A DNA stretch of 64,000 bases, taken from Diplodia intermedia. Its lineage: Eukaryota; Ascomycota; Dothideomycetes; Botryosphaeriales; Botryosphaeriaceae. Positions 34,559-46,895 of this stretch are shown here, piece by piece (the stretch's first letter is position 1; every line of letters begins with the position of its first letter). The DNA is taken from positions 1-64,000 of the forward strand of contig JAKEKT010000128.1 in the NCBI GenBank assembly GCA_021495925.1. Direction: 5' to 3'. The position numbers and the translations under genes were made by a program. The notes beneath the pieces were generated by a model. That model was not told where the DNA came from, did no database searches, and worked only from the letters and a program-made list of their open reading frames with translations.

Positions 34559-36467
34559 TAGCAGCAGCAGCAGCAGCAGCAGTATCCCCCGCCGCCTTCT
34601 TCTTCTCCACGGGAGCTTTCATCCTCGTGCTCGTCCCCGTTCCCATCCTCCCCCTGCTCCTCCTCCTCCTCCTCCTCCTGATCCCCAAATCCAACCCCCT
34701 CTTCAACAGCCCCCTGACCTCCTCTTCGACCGCCCGCCGCAGGTCCGCCAGCGGCAGCGTGTGGTGCGGCGTGCTGGGCCACGACGGCATGTCGATGCGG
34801 GGCAGGAGCTTGGTGTTGTTTTTGGTGATGAGCACCTGGATGACGTTCTGGTCCGGGGCGGGCTGGTGGTGATGGTGATGGTGCTGCGGGAGGAAGTGTT
34901 GTTGAGTTTGCTGCTGCTGCTGCTGGATGCTGTCCGCTGCCGCCGCCGACGACGACGACGACGACGACGGCGCCGCTGGTTGAGCAGCAGGCAGCGCTGT
35001 GCTGTATATCGATTGAGGCGGCTGTGTCTGCAGGAACCGCGGATACTGCGTCGGCGGAGGACCGTAAGGAGACGGCTGGGAAGGGGGGTGTGAAGGGTGG
35101 TGCGGTTGTAGATTCGGCGGCGGCGCGGGGGCTACGGAGGGTGGGGGAGGCTGAGGCGTGCTTAACGAAGGGTCGATGGCTGGGTTGGGCGGCGAATTGC
35201 TGGCGTCGAAGGGCACTGTGGATGGCGAGGGCGTGGTGGCAGCTCCGCCACTGGCCGAGGAGGCGGCGGTGGCGGCAGCGGCAGCAACGGCGGCAGCGGC
35301 GTCGTGAGAAGAGGCATCGCGTGGGGGAGCGGAAGAAGCGCCAGCATCCGACTTTCTCTTCCCCGCCCCCTTCCGCGTCTCCTGGGCGTACTGCCGCTGC
35401 CGCTCGTTCGTCACCATGCGCCTCAGTAGCGGCGTCACCAGGCTGACGATCTTGTTGCCGTCGCGGGGCCACACCCACTTGCGGCCGGGCATCGTCTCGC
35501 CCTCCAGCACCTCGTTCTCCGTCGGCGCGGGCACGTCGGGTCCGAAGAAGCGCTCGCCGATGCCGTCGTTCAGGAAATCGCGGCAGCAGTTGAACAGCCG
35601 CAGCTTGACCATGTCCGTGTCCCCCTTGCCCCGGCTGCCCACGCAGCTTTGCCGCTCCGGGTGCGCTTCGTCTAGCATGTAGGTCTTGGCCGCCGCCTGG
35701 AGCCGCAGGAAGTTCTCCGGCGTCAGCTGTAGCGATGCGAACAGCTTCGACATGGGCGGGCGCGTGTGCTTCTTAGCAGCGCTGCCCGTCGACGGCTGCC
35801 GGAAGAGCGCGGCCGCCGAGTGCACACCTACGGCTCTTGCATCCGTGATCCCAAACCCGGCCTGCTGCTGGTGGTGCTGCTGATGGGCCACGCCCGGGCT
35901 CTGCTGCTGCTGGTGGTAATGGTGAATGTTCGCCGAAGGCGCATGGTGTTGCATCTCAGCGAATCCCGACGCCGTCGTGGGCATCTGCCTCGCACGCTTT
36001 CGTGGGCTCTGGCTCCCAGCACGATCTCCTTCCTGCCCCTCTCCCCCTTCCATGCCGTGGTTTTCTTCTCCACCACCCTCGTTCGGCGGCGTGGCCGTCC
36101 TCTTGCGTTTCTGTCCTGCCGCCTCGTCCTGCATCGCCGTGCCCCTCAAGTCCGTTACGCGCGGTACCTTGCGCAGTCCCCCGGCTCCCGCTGCCTGCTG
36201 TTGGTGTTGTTGGTGTTGTTGTTGCTGCTGCTGCTGCGCTGCGGCGTGCCGTTGCGACTCGGTCGTTGCCTTCGCCGCGGCTTCCAGGAGCTCCGCCATG
36301 TTGCCCTCCAGACTGGCGGTAGACGGCGCATACGCGGCAGCGGCGGACTGTCCGCCAGCGGTGGGCTGCACGTCGTAGGATTGGCCATCGCTGGCTGTTG
36401 AATTCGAGTTCGACACGCTGTTGCGGCGGTCTCCGGCAGCGGCGTAGAAGGCGCCCGAGCTCATCAT
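34011..36467 (-). CDS. Large low-complexity fungal protein with one conserved core domain
   Basis: One exon encodes 818 residues from the first Met of MMSSGAFYAAAGD. The frame is open 63 codons further upstream, but that part is leader-like. I do not recognise the family by name. Residues about 239-370 are the only strongly ordered part: MSKLFASLQLTPENFLRLQ, then YMLDEAHPERQSCVGSRGKGD, MVKLRLFNCCRDFLNDG, GERFFGPDVP and GRKWVWPRDGNKIVSLVTPLLRRMV. The flanks are Gln-, Ala-, His-, Pro- and Ser-rich with CAG/CAA, GTC and CTT tracts. Basic patches such as GQKRKRTATP and SPRKRARQMP look like nuclear localisation signals. The C-terminal 60 residues (LDDITLEIRALTGRGLVLIAGDDEWRAVL) form a second short ordered segment. 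The layout suggests a nuclear regulator; this is inference from composition. Confidence 0.7.
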
Positions 36468-37489
36468 GGCAGCGGAATAGGCATGAAGGCGGATCGGACG
36501 GCCGAGATATTCACGCGGCGATGTTTGCTCTCTCTCGGAAGATTTGAAATTGCAGCGATGGTCAGGCGTGGGAGCCGCTCGCAGAGAAAGAGAGCAATTG
36601 AGCGGCGAAGGGCTGAGAAAATGCAAGCATCTAGGGCGGAAAATCGTCAGAACCACGGGTCGCAGGTGAGACTGGCAACGGAGCTATGGATCGCATTTCT
36701 GGTGGCTGCGGGCGCGAGTGCGGTGCTCACCAACAAGCAGGCGCGAGATCTCTCGGCTACCTAGTCGTGGAAGGAGCTTCACCGAGCTGGAGGTGTTTGC
36801 CTGATCGGGTTGGGTGTTTGCATTCTGTGCGTTTGTGTTGTTTGATTTTGTTTGTCCGTCCCGCATTCCGCGCGGTTTGCTCTGCGGCTAGTCTGCTTCG
36901 GGTGCGCGCCCCATTCCTCAGCCTATGACGTTTGCTATTTTTGGTTGTCGCGCACGCCCCTGAACATCGAATACGCGATTGCGCACGCGACAGCCTGTTC
37001 AAGAAACATGCCAAAACCTACAAACGTACGCCCCAACTCATAGATACAGGCCGCGAGGCCTTTTCAAGAAATCACTCAGGAAAAACATGCATCAGCAAAC
37101 ATTCATTATGTTGGTTGCCGCATCTCCGTAGAGTATTGGCTATCGCCAAGTCAGCCGCATCCAACAAACGCGCCATTGCTTGCTGTCGAAGCGTACACGA
37201 AGAATTGCATATCAAGTCTCTATCTACGTGAGGACGAGGCGTGCCTATGCATCAGAAGTAGTCTAACCTTTTTGCGCCCGGAATGTTGTGTGCGGAACCA
37301 CCGTTGCAACAAGAAAGAGAAAAAAAACCCTGCCCACGCGATGTTGTCCCAAAACTCTAACGGAAAATCCTCCCCATGATATCAGATGCCTCCCAAGGAT
37401 TTCCAAAATATCCAGCATACGCTCCTCCTTTGAACGCCCGAGTCCCTAGAATTGTCGATCCCAAGTAGAAGTTGAACAAGTGTTCGTAA
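36468..37489. other. Intergenic, no gene seen
   Basis: About 1 kb upstream of the minus-strand gene at 34011-36467 and downstream of the DUF3431 gene. A plus-strand frame at 36483-36764 is Arg-rich and lacks features. Confidence 0.5.
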
Positions 37490-38863
37490 TCAAAACCAAT
37501 CCCCCTCCTTCCACTCCCTTCCGCTATCCAGCGCCCTGATCCTAGGGTCATTACCTCTCTCTATCGCGGCATCCCGCCTTTGTTTCAAGTCCTGTTTGAT
37601 GCTCTCAATCTCCTCCTCCAGCCACACGTCCCGCCCGACCTCGGGCACGTCGATGTCCGCCAGCTCGTCGAAGTTGCCGTCCTCCATCGACTGCTCCACG
37701 AGCCTCTCCTTGTCGTGCCAGTCGCGGAGCTCGTACTCGTAGCCGATCTGCCGGAAGCGCAGGCTCGTCCAGTCCTTGTACTTTTCCTCGTCGCCGAAGC
37801 ACACGCCGAAGCCGTCGCAGTAGCACACGTGCTGGATGGGGCAGTAGACGTTGCGCCCCGTGAAGACGTACTGCCAGATGTACTCCCAGATGCGGCCCGA
37901 CAGCGCGTCCGACAGCGGCGTGCGCAGCAGCCAGTCGCGGTACGCGACGAAGCGCTGCAGCGGGATCGAGCGGATGCGGTCGCGGCTCAGCGCGAACTGC
38001 GCGCAGCACGGCTGCGCCAGCACCTCCGGGATCGGGTCCAACGGGAAGATTTCGCTCCACGCCTTGGCGAGGAGCTTCTGTTCGTGCTTTTGGATGTCGT
38101 CTTCCACCTCGCCCGGGTGCCTGACCTTCACTTAGCATCGTCGACGGAAAACGAAAAAGGCATGGTGTGGCGGTCGGAAAACTTACATCCAATCAGGGCA
38201 GCCCGGGTCCCAATGACAACGCATGTTCATGTATCCTTCCCGCAGCACGCGGTTGGGATTCAGCCGCTTGACCATCTGCACGGAATCCAAATCCAACATG
38301 TCGGCGTTGTGCCAGGCGTAGCGGTGCGCATGCATGAACACGGCGATATCCGGCAAGTCCGCATAGTTGTCAATAACCCACGTCAGGTAGATCATGACCT
38401 CGTGTCCCTTGTTCTTCGGCGGGTGCAGCGGCGCGCTGCTGTCGTCGGCGACGTAGATGGCCGTCTGGTACTCGGGCAGGAACTCGTCGATCCAGCCGAC
38501 GTCCTCGTTGCTCGTCCGCGGAATCACCAGCACGGTGCTGAAGTTGTAGTCCGCCGGCATGCCGACGCCCGGCTCGAATTTCGGAACGGAGCTCCACGTT
38601 TGCTTGGGCCTTGGGGGTCGAGAGGGTGCGGGCTCGCTTGGTGACGATCCTTCCCCAGATGACGCGTGGTTCGCGCTCGCAGTGCTTCCCCCCGAGGATG
38701 GTGCCGACGATGACGACGATGGCTCTGATATTGTCTCTCCGAGGCCGACCTTCTGCGGCAAGCCCCTCCATGATTCCTTCACATTGGTGGTGTAGAACAA
38801 GAAGGAGAAGAACGAGACGGATGCAATAGCGAGGAGGGGGAGCAGATTGCGTGGGGAGAGCAT
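37490..38863 (-). CDS. DUF3431 family protein with N-terminal membrane anchor
   Basis: Two exons (38187-38863 and 37490-38120), with a 66-nt intron, give 435 residues. The acceptor used is GGTCAG, preceded by a TGCTAAG branch site; it restores WMHPGEVEDD. Residues 7-25 (LLPLLAIASVSFFSFLFYT) form a signal anchor, so the protein is a type II membrane or Golgi/secretory protein. A Ser/Pro-rich stem follows to about residue 95. The domain from about residue 105 on is DUF3431: VLVIPRTSNEDVGWIDEFLPEYQTAIYVADD, then YLTWVIDNYADLPDIAVFMHAHRYAWHN, then PCCAQFALSRDRI and the final YRDWLLRTPLSDALSGRIWEYIWQYVF. This family is widespread in ascomycetes, looks glycosyltransferase-like in layout, and has no proven activity. 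The last 80 residues are charged. Confidence 0.85.
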
Positions 38864-41283
38864 GGCGGGCGGTGTCCACGGAGGAGCGCGGGACAGCGAG
38901 GGTTGCGTGAAGGAAACGGAGGCGGAAAGGCAGGGAAACAGGCGTCTTAAGAGGACAACATGTGGTCTTGCTGGCCGAGGAAACTGATCAGCATCTTGCT
39001 AACTAGCTGCGGAGTCAGACAACAGCCCCTCCTTTGCGGCGTCGGCTGGGTTGCGCGGAGGAGGTGTATGCGGCGACGGTACCTGAACGGATGCCCCTTG
39101 GTGGTACGGCCCTCTCGCTGGCTTCAGACGCTGGGCAGCATCACTTGCGGTATCCAGGCGATTGAGGGAGAGCGCTCGCGGAGGAGGTGGAGTTGGAGGC
39201 GGAGGCTAAGGCGGGCGGGAGCTGGAGGATTGTCGTATCGCGGCTGGGGGGCCTGTCCAGAAATTGCGGAGCTTTCCAGCAAGGTTGAGCAGGGCTCCGC
39301 AACTAAGCTTTAACTAGCAATCATTCGGGACGACTTGTTTCGAGGTGTGGGCGTTAATTGGCTTCGGGCTGCAGGTGCTTGCGCGGCCAGCTTGCTCTTT
39401 ACTGGATAAGGTTGTGTGATCGGCCGTTCGCGCAACAACCGCTGCTCGGGGTGCGACGCCATCACCGTTGTATAAACGCCTGTCAGTCCGACGCCCCACC
39501 GCTGCTTGGGATTTTGGCGCTGTGTCAGGGCGCCCTGCTGGCCCTTCATAGAAGCTGTCGCAGGAGCTCTGCAGCGGGAGCCCGGCGCCAGCCAGCCTGC
39601 AGCAGTGGCACCACCTGCGCCGCACCACGCCGGCACATCCGCACGTCGCCACAAGCGCCCCAGCAACTGGTCGCTCCCGTTTCAGACGTGGCACAGTAGC
39701 TTCATCAGCTTGAGCTGGTCATTGATATCTATTGATCTCTTCTACGCTATCGATATATGCGAAAAGAGCATCCGCTTCTCACATACCAAGCGACACTACA
39801 TCATACAAGCGCGCGCCTCCAGTCCGCATCATATTCGGACAGCGGAGGACCAATGCATGTGAAAGCGAGCGTCGTATTGTTGGCCTCGCTCTCAGGAACA
39901 TGCAAAGCTACAACACGCAGACACGCAAGTCGCCTCATCGCCTAAGGCTGTCGTTCCCTGGGCGAACGTACCTGGAGGCTCCGCACTGGACTACGCAGTA
40001 CGAAGCTCCATTGCGACAACTCGATGATGTCAGACCCACGTCGAGGACACGGAGTAAATCCGGTTGGCGCGTTAGGACCACGGACCGACCACTGCAAAAC
40101 GCAGCGTGACGATGAGAATCAAATGAAACGAGAAAGGGAAAGAACCTGAGAAATTAAAATAAGGAAAGGACAACCAAGGAATGAAAGGTTCCATTGGCTC
40201 TGGGGCAGATCAAAGGGGGTTCCTTTGGCGGAATGCGGAAACGGAAAGAGCAAACAGCCCGACAGCTGTAGAGACAGCAGCAGGCGCAGAGATTGGGGAG
40301 AATTGGAAAATTCCACGACCAGCGGACACTCACCGTCGTACAACGCACGGCAGCCGCGTACGTTGTCAGAATGCGCCGGCGCCCTGCAGCGGCTTGTGCA
40401 AGCCGCCAGCAGCTCCCCAGACAGGCACAGCGAACGTGTCTGCATCCAGCGCGTCGGGAAATGTCGGTCACGGCAAACGGCCTCAGCTGGGGCGCATGGC
40501 TAAGGTCGTTCTGCACCCCTCATTGTTTTTTTATTACACCGGATGGCGGCATCGTGCATAGATTGGGCGATGTTGCTGTTTACTACGAGGATTGTCGCTC
40601 CCGTTTCACCACAGACGGAAGTGCAAGGGCGGCAGGGCACTTCAAGCTGATGGATGTCGATGGTCTCAACGGGAACTGGACAAACGAGGTCGCCGGTACA
40701 GGCAGGTTCTGCAATGGTGGCTGCACGCATGGTGTTGAACATGGGAACGTGTCGACAAGCGCAGAGAATGTCGAGTGTGATGGGAAGGCATAGTAGTACA
40801 AAGTGCGATCTGAAGTCGGATAGGGAAGAGCTGCTCCAGGAGATCCAGTTTTTTTCGTCACCAATTCGAATTAAAAGCATGTTTTGCCGCAAAGATCCGT
40901 AGCCGTTCTCTGTCAAAGGAAATCCACCGAAATTCACCGGAAGCCGAGACCTTTAGACGTGGCGTGGGCAAATCGCTTGAGCCGTGTTATACCCATGCCC
41001 TAGGTGAGGTCTTCCGTCCAGCAGTCAGATTGAGTGAAAAAGCCGTTCTGTTTTTTGTGAAACCGTCGCCCGCCGAAGATATCGCTGAAGTTCGCCGTAG
41101 TCCGATCGCATAGCGGAGACGTGGAGATGCAAAAGCCAGGAAGCAAGTAATACAGCGGCGAAGATGAGGCAGCAATCTCGAAAAACGAACTCGTTCTCGA
41201 GGGTGCGTATCACTGCAGGAGTGATGGACCCTACTCTTCTGCCGTTACTCGCGGGGGGGTTCTGTGGCCGTTAGTCGAGTGCT
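38864..41283. other. Intergenic 2.4 kb, no supportable gene
   Basis: Upstream of the DUF3431 gene and downstream of the Tra2-like gene, both on the minus strand. Frames of 100-166 codons occur on both strands but overlap one another and have no features. Confidence 0.5.
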
Positions 41284-42388
41284 CTAGTGGCGAGAATAGT
41301 AGTCATCACCACGGTCTTCGTAAGCCCTTCCACCGGCATACGGCTCGTCGGCAGGCGCGCCACCGTAGGAGGCACCGCCATCGCGGCCGTAGCGATCGTC
41401 GCGGCTCGAACCGTAGCGGTAGCGGTCATCGCGGCTCTCGCGGGGCTCGCGGCCCTCACGGCCCGAAGAAGCGTAGCGGTCGACGCCGCGAGGAGGACCG
41501 TAGTCGCGGTCACGGCGGGAGTAGCTGCCGCGATCGTTGCCACGGTCGTAGCCACGGTCGTAGCCGCGGTCGTAGGAGTCGTAGCGAGGGCCGCGGGAGG
41601 AGTATTCGTCACGACGGCCACCGTAACCGCGCCTGTCGTCGTAGCGGTCGCCGTAGGGACGGCCACCGCCACGGCCGCCACGGAAGTCTGCTACTCGGGT
41701 CAGCGCATCCAGACTTAAATTTCAAAGGGGAATACCGTGATAGTAGGTTGTCATACCGCGCTTAGGCGGGCCGTAGTACTTGCCCGGGGTGGGCGTCCTC
41801 GGGCGAGCGCGGCGGGCCTTCTCAATGCTAAGCGTGCGGCCCTCAATGACCTCGCCCTGCAGGCCTTCCTTTGCGGCATCAGCCTGGTCGGGGGTGACCA
41901 TCTTCACGAAGCCGAAGCCACGCGATTCCTTGGTGTGCGGGTCACGCATGATGTTGCACTTCTCAACGTCGCCGTACTTCTCGAAGAGGCGGGTGACCTC
42001 GTCCTCAGAAAGACGCGGGTGGATGCCGGTCACGAAGAGGTTGGAGCCCGGGTTGATGGACTCGTCGTCGCGGTCGCGCATGTCGTGGCTGGGGCTGTCG
42101 TATGCATTGTCAGCGAGTGGTGCAGCGGGCTGAGCGGCGAATGGTTGCTGTACCGGTCGTCAATGCGGTCGCGCGCGCCGGGCGAGGCACTGCGAGCGCG
42201 GGCATCCTCGTCGACACGGCGGTCGTTGCGCGGAGAGCGGCTGCGGTCGCGCTCGTAGTCGCGCGGCTCGTCTGTTTGCAAGGGCGTGTCAGCGGCGCGT
42301 CGTTGCGGCCAGACGGGCAGGGCGGCGGCGAGTGAGCGGACTTACCATCGTACGGACGCGGCTCAGTCTCGTAATCCATGGCGGACAT
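41284..42388 (-). CDS. Tra2-type RRM splicing factor
   Basis: Four exons (42346-42388, 42154-42271, 41757-42094, 41284-41690) give 301 residues. The N terminus is rich in Arg, Asp and Ser with SR-like words (RDRSRSPRNDRR, RARSASPGARDR). A single RRM follows at about residues 70-150, with RNP2 LFVTGI and RNP1 RGFGFVKM. Directly after it comes RRARPRTPTPGKYYGPP, which is the linker characteristic of transformer-2 proteins. The C terminus (exon 4) is an Arg/Gly/Tyr/Asp-rich tail with repeated DRGYDRG units. Tra2 proteins bind purine-rich exonic enhancers in the nucleus and promote splice-site choice. The intron between exons 2 and 3 (59 nt, GTACAG donor, GACAG acceptor, CTGAC branch site) must be removed to reach the RRM frame. 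The start used is MSAMDYE; a longer frame begins 26 codons upstream. Mirror frames on the plus strand are GC-driven shadows. Confidence 0.85.
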
Positions 42389-43143
42389 GTCGGGAGCTGT
42401 GCAGTGTCGAGGCGATGGAGGCGGCTGGGTGGAGCTGAAAACAGGCGGCGGAAGAGGTGGTTGCGACAAAGCGGCGGCCGGGAAGGCAGCTCCGATCGGC
42501 TGGAAAAGGACCGTCGCAGTGAGAGCTAGGTGAGGCAGTGAGGCAGAGGGTAAGGAAAAAAGCGCGTCGGTGCGAACGGCACGTTTGCCAGGCTGTGGTG
42601 AAGGAGCGAAGTGTAGCAGCTTTCGCGACGCTGGACAAACGCGCTGTGACAGGCGCAGGCTGACAGAAGAAATCCAGGCAGCCTATCAAGGGGCGCAACC
42701 AAGGAACACCCGCCAGCGAGCCGCAGCCTCTTGGCTCCTTCCCGCACTGCCTTTGCAAACGTGCCGCTCGCCGATTTGCACTCAATTGCAAGGTCGCATT
42801 TGGCTTGTTGCGGCACACCGCGCTCGCCGGCGTTCGGTGGGCGAAAATCACTGCAGTCATTGCGGTAAAAATACAGGCGTCCATGCTCCATCGCTCTAGC
42901 TAATCGACACCGAGCCAACAACACAAGCCCGCAAGCAAATAGGTATACTGAGCCCTATGCCACAACGCCGCGCGCCGACGACCATTCCCGTCTTCCGTAC
43001 GAAAGCCAGCCCCGTGTGCCCGAATATTATGACCGGCAAGGAAATGGTATACAGCTCGTCACCGCCCGTACCCAAAAAAAAAAAAAAAAAAACGCCCCAC
43101 TGAGAGATGTCCCCGTCACGCAACCAAGAAAAAACAAAACAAA
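42389..43143. other. Intergenic, no gene seen
   Basis: About 750 nt between the Tra2-like gene start and the 3' end of the Nto1 gene, both on the minus strand. A run of 19 A residues lies at 43074-43092. Confidence 0.5.
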
Positions 43144-46100
43144 TCAGCCTTGGGCCGTCCCGTTGGCTCGTCTCGAAGCATTCCTCCGCTGCTGCACCCG
43201 TGCCTTTACGCGCTGTGCGCGCTGCACCGTGCTTCCCTCTGCATCCATGGAATCAGCCGGGGCATCCGCCATCTCCTCGTCCCCCAACATGCCGTCTAGC
43301 TCGGCATCGTCGATTTCACTGAGTTCCTCGCTCATCCCCCGCACAACTTCACGGCCGGACCAGACCTCGTCGTGAATGGTCGTGCCGCGAGGATCAAAAC
43401 TCTGCAGATACCATGGCACGCCGCCATGCGACAGCGTGAGCAGGTCTCCGTCAGATTGTGGCGGTGTGAGAGGATCGGGATTGGTCGTGGATGGATGCGT
43501 GCTGCCTGAGTTGGATAGGGCGGGAGCGGTTCCGATGCTGCCTTGGCGAGCATTCCCAGATTCGCCTCCGGAGGCTTCAGCTGGTGCCTCAGTTGCTTCC
43601 TCAGGCAGCTGCAGCTGCAATCTTATCGCCGCATCATCAGCCTCGTGATCGGCCTCTCCGCCCTCCGCTCCAGCACTCTTTCCAGCATCGTGGTCTTTCA
43701 TGTCGCTGTCACCATTGACAAGCCCGTTCGTTCCCGCATTGCCGTTCGTGAGATATTCCACGGCTTCGGACATCTCCACGTCTTGGGACATGTGCGGTCG
43801 TTCTACCCCTTTGTCATTACCCTTATCGCCAGCATCATGGGAAGCTTGAGCTGACGTGGGTCTGGAGCGCCCGCCATTGTTCAGTCGGGTGTTGAGCTCC
43901 CGCAGCTCCTGGTCATACTGCTTACCGCCAATCTGCGCCTCTCTAGCGGTGGCATCTTCAAGGGCCGGATGTATCCCCCTGATGATGCGCTTTGCCAGCT
44001 TTTTCTTATCCTTTTGTTCTGGTGTCAAATCGCCATGGCCGCCACTACCTTCGTTGAGATGTTCATGGGCGTCGTGGGCATCTGTGATCTCGTCAAGGCC
44101 GAGGACTGACCGGAAGACGGCGCCGATATCGCTTGAGAAGGTCGATACAGTCGTGTAGAAACGCTCTTCAAGCTTCCTTTCGATTGTTTCCAAGCCATCT
44201 TTGAAAACACCCTTAGAGTCCAAGCTAATGAAAAGTCAGCTTCCGTGCCAAGTTGCGGTGACTAGTTGTAGACCTACCTTTGGGCTTTCTCCAGGATCGG
44301 CCATAAGAGAGGGTAGATAGGAAAATAGACTGTGTCGACAATACTCTTTAGAACGTCGACGTCATCCAGTTTCTTTTCTTCCCTTTCTTTAACGGATTGG
44401 CATAAGTGCCTGACCTTCTCCATGTCCCTCTCGAGCAATTCCGCAAATTCGATCCGTCGGTGGAGTCTTGGGCGGCCTGCCGCACCCATTCCTGCGAAGT
44501 TACGGCGGGTAATTTCCATGGATGAGAATGTTTCCATCTGAAGTTGGAGGCGCTTGAGCAAAGCCGCTCCACGGCGAGCTTCCCTTTTGAGCGTCCAGTA
44601 TTTGCACGCCTCGGCCACGTACTCTTTGCGCTTACGGACATTAAAGCGCACAAGTGACGCTTCGACTTTCTCGTACACGAGGTGAGGCACTACAGGTGCA
44701 CCCGATGGTAACCGCCACACACCTTTGGTAGACTGGCTGCGCTTCCGCTTGTTGCTGCCGGGCACTAGAGTCGAGTCATCCATCTCGTCGTCCATGCTCA
44801 TTGTGCTGGACGAGTTTCGGGCTGCTGCGGCCTGGCTTTCTGCCCACCGCCGACCGCGCATTGTCTGGCGGTAGTACGCCATGGCCTCACGTGTAGCCAT
44901 CTCCACGTCATTCTCCCGGCGCCAATCGCTCGGAACATGCTTGTGACAAAAAGCCTTGAGCACGCTAGCATCGACGTTGGCGGGTCCGCTGTGAGCCGAC
45001 TTCATCCGAAGGAACAACTTGGCACGTCGCGCACAGGTGACATGGAAGGCAGAATAGCAATTCTTGTTGCCACATTGGATGCAAGCACCCATTTTCTGGT
45101 CGCAGATGTAGCATTGCTATATTCGTCAGTTCAATCGAATAAACGCCTGGAGTGTTACAGCTCACCAATTTCCATCTTTGCTTGGGCACCTTCTCAACAT
45201 CCATGACCGGCTCCATAAAGGTGGTGTTTCCAAGGGAGACCTCGGGGATCCAAATGGCGCAAAGCAGATGTGACCATCGTTGGGGGTTGGTGGTTTGTTT
45301 GAAAGCTCCATCGACATTCGGACAGAATATGCAGGTCTGCGATGTGTCAATACGTATCACGACCAAGCCGACGGAGGTACGAAATACTCACGGATGTTCC
45401 TCGGCCAATCAGCTGGCACTTGCGGCACAACCACTGGCCCTCAGGTATGAAAGGAACTCCATAACACTCCTGGTGTACGGCGAGATCGCAGCCGTCACAG
45501 AAGACGATAGCGTTGGTGTTCTCACAGTCGCCATCGTCACAAACGGCACATTTTGTGTCTTGTTCTTCACCGTTCCCTATCGGTTCTCCGTTAACCGCAG
45601 CTGCCGAGCTCGAACGCGGTCGATGGGTCTGCGGAGGTTTCGGATTTGGCTTGGGGATTCCTTGGACGCAAGCGAGTCAGCACAGGTAGATCACACCGGG
45701 TATTTCACAACTCACTTTTCTCAAGCGCATGCCATTCCTTTTCGATCTGCGTCATCGTTATCTCGAAAATCGCAGGCTTGATTGCCTCGACTTGCTCTTC
45801 TTTCCTTTGCCCATTGTAGGCTTCCAGCCATCGATCGTCTTGTTCATCCATGTCATACTCAACTCGTCCGATGGGGTGACCATGTGTTTCGTTTTCAAGA
45901 GTCAACGCAAGGTCTAGGTCCTCTTCAAGGTTTCCGTCGACAATGCGTATCAACCGCTTTTCAGGCCGCATGAACATGTCACTCTCCTGATATCCTACGC
46001 TCGCCATGGTGCGATCAACGTAGTTGACCTGCGCCGAAGGGTCTTGTTCGTAGTGCGAAAAAGTGTCGATCGTGCGATAAGACGGCTTTGGGAGGCTCAA

Positions 46101-46895
46101 TTTTTCGCGTTTGTCTTTGGTCGGTAGCGGTTCGATCCTTGGTGCTGGAGGTGAGCCCAAGCCGGTAAGCATGGATCCAGGACGCCGTGGGGGCCTGCCG
46201 GGTCGGCGCTTGATGACCGCAGGGGACATCGGCTCACCACTGCCGCCCACGTTGACGGTATCCTCGTCCTGATCGGCGAACGAGCTCTGTTCCTTGGGGG
46301 TCGGGATTTCGTTCGCTATGGAGGCATCGTCTGGCACCGAGAAAGATTGGCTCAGTCCAAGGACGGGTGTTGTCGGCTTCGTGATGGGCGGGCTGACGCC
46401 ATCTATTTCTTCCGCGCTGAACACCATAAAGTCCATATCGATATCCAAGTCCTGGTGGAACTCTTCCCAGCCTCGCTCCTCTCTTGGCTTGTATCCATCG
46501 TTCTGAGCTACCGCAGCGGCAGCAGCGGAGGCGGAGCTGGCTCGAGGGCCAGCAGCTGGGCGGTCGCGCCGGGGACGCGTGTAGGGTCGGGAGGGAGATG
46601 CGGCATCGGGAGAGTATTTGCGGGTTGTAGCTGGTGTACGCGACGGACGCGGCCGGGGCGCGCTGTGCCTGCGGCCGGCTGCTTTGAGCAGCGGAATCGC
46701 AATTTCCTTTGGTATTTCGGCGCCAGTCTCTGGGTCAATGTAGCGACCACCACCGCCAGGCCCACCGGGAATGTACTTGGGTCGCTTGGGCGGTGCAGAA
46801 GCAGGGGCGGTGGGTGTGGCACTGGGGTCGACGCGTGGAGGGCGGCCGGGGCCGCGCTGGTTGCGCCTCGTGGGCGTGTCTGATGGCACCGCCAT
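43144..46895 (-). CDS. NTO1: Nto1-type PHD-finger subunit of the NuA3 histone acetyltransferase
   Basis: Five exons (45716-46895, 45392-45660, 45166-45336, 44278-45116, 43144-44224) with introns of about 50-55 nt give 1179 residues. Residues 1-250 are disordered and include AT-hook-like words (GRGPGRPPR-type, KRRPGRPPRRPG). Residues about 255-400 are an Enhancer-of-polycomb-like segment (YEQDPSAQVNYVDRTMASVGY, YDMDEQDDRWLEAYN). A PHD finger follows at about 430-475 (CAVCDDGDCENTNAIVFCDGCDLAVHQECY type). Then comes an extended PHD (C-x2-C knuckle CIFCPNVDG, then WSHLLCAIWIPE, QCYICDQ and HVTCARRAKLF) to about 610. This EPL1-PHD-knuckle-ePHD order is that of Nto1/BRPF proteins, which dock H3 tails and scaffold the MYST acetyltransferase Sas3/Mst2. 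Residues about 795-865 (YFPIYPLLWPILEKAQSLD ... RFYTTVSTFSSDIGAVF) resemble a bromodomain with the central loop missing. The C-terminal 300 residues are disordered. The gene is divergent from the cystinosin-type gene. Confidence 0.9.

Noticed and set aside
41271..41718. Val/Ala/Thr-rich open frames on both strands
   Set aside because: These are shifted readings of the Arg/Gly/Asp/Tyr-rich exon 4 of the Tra2-like gene.
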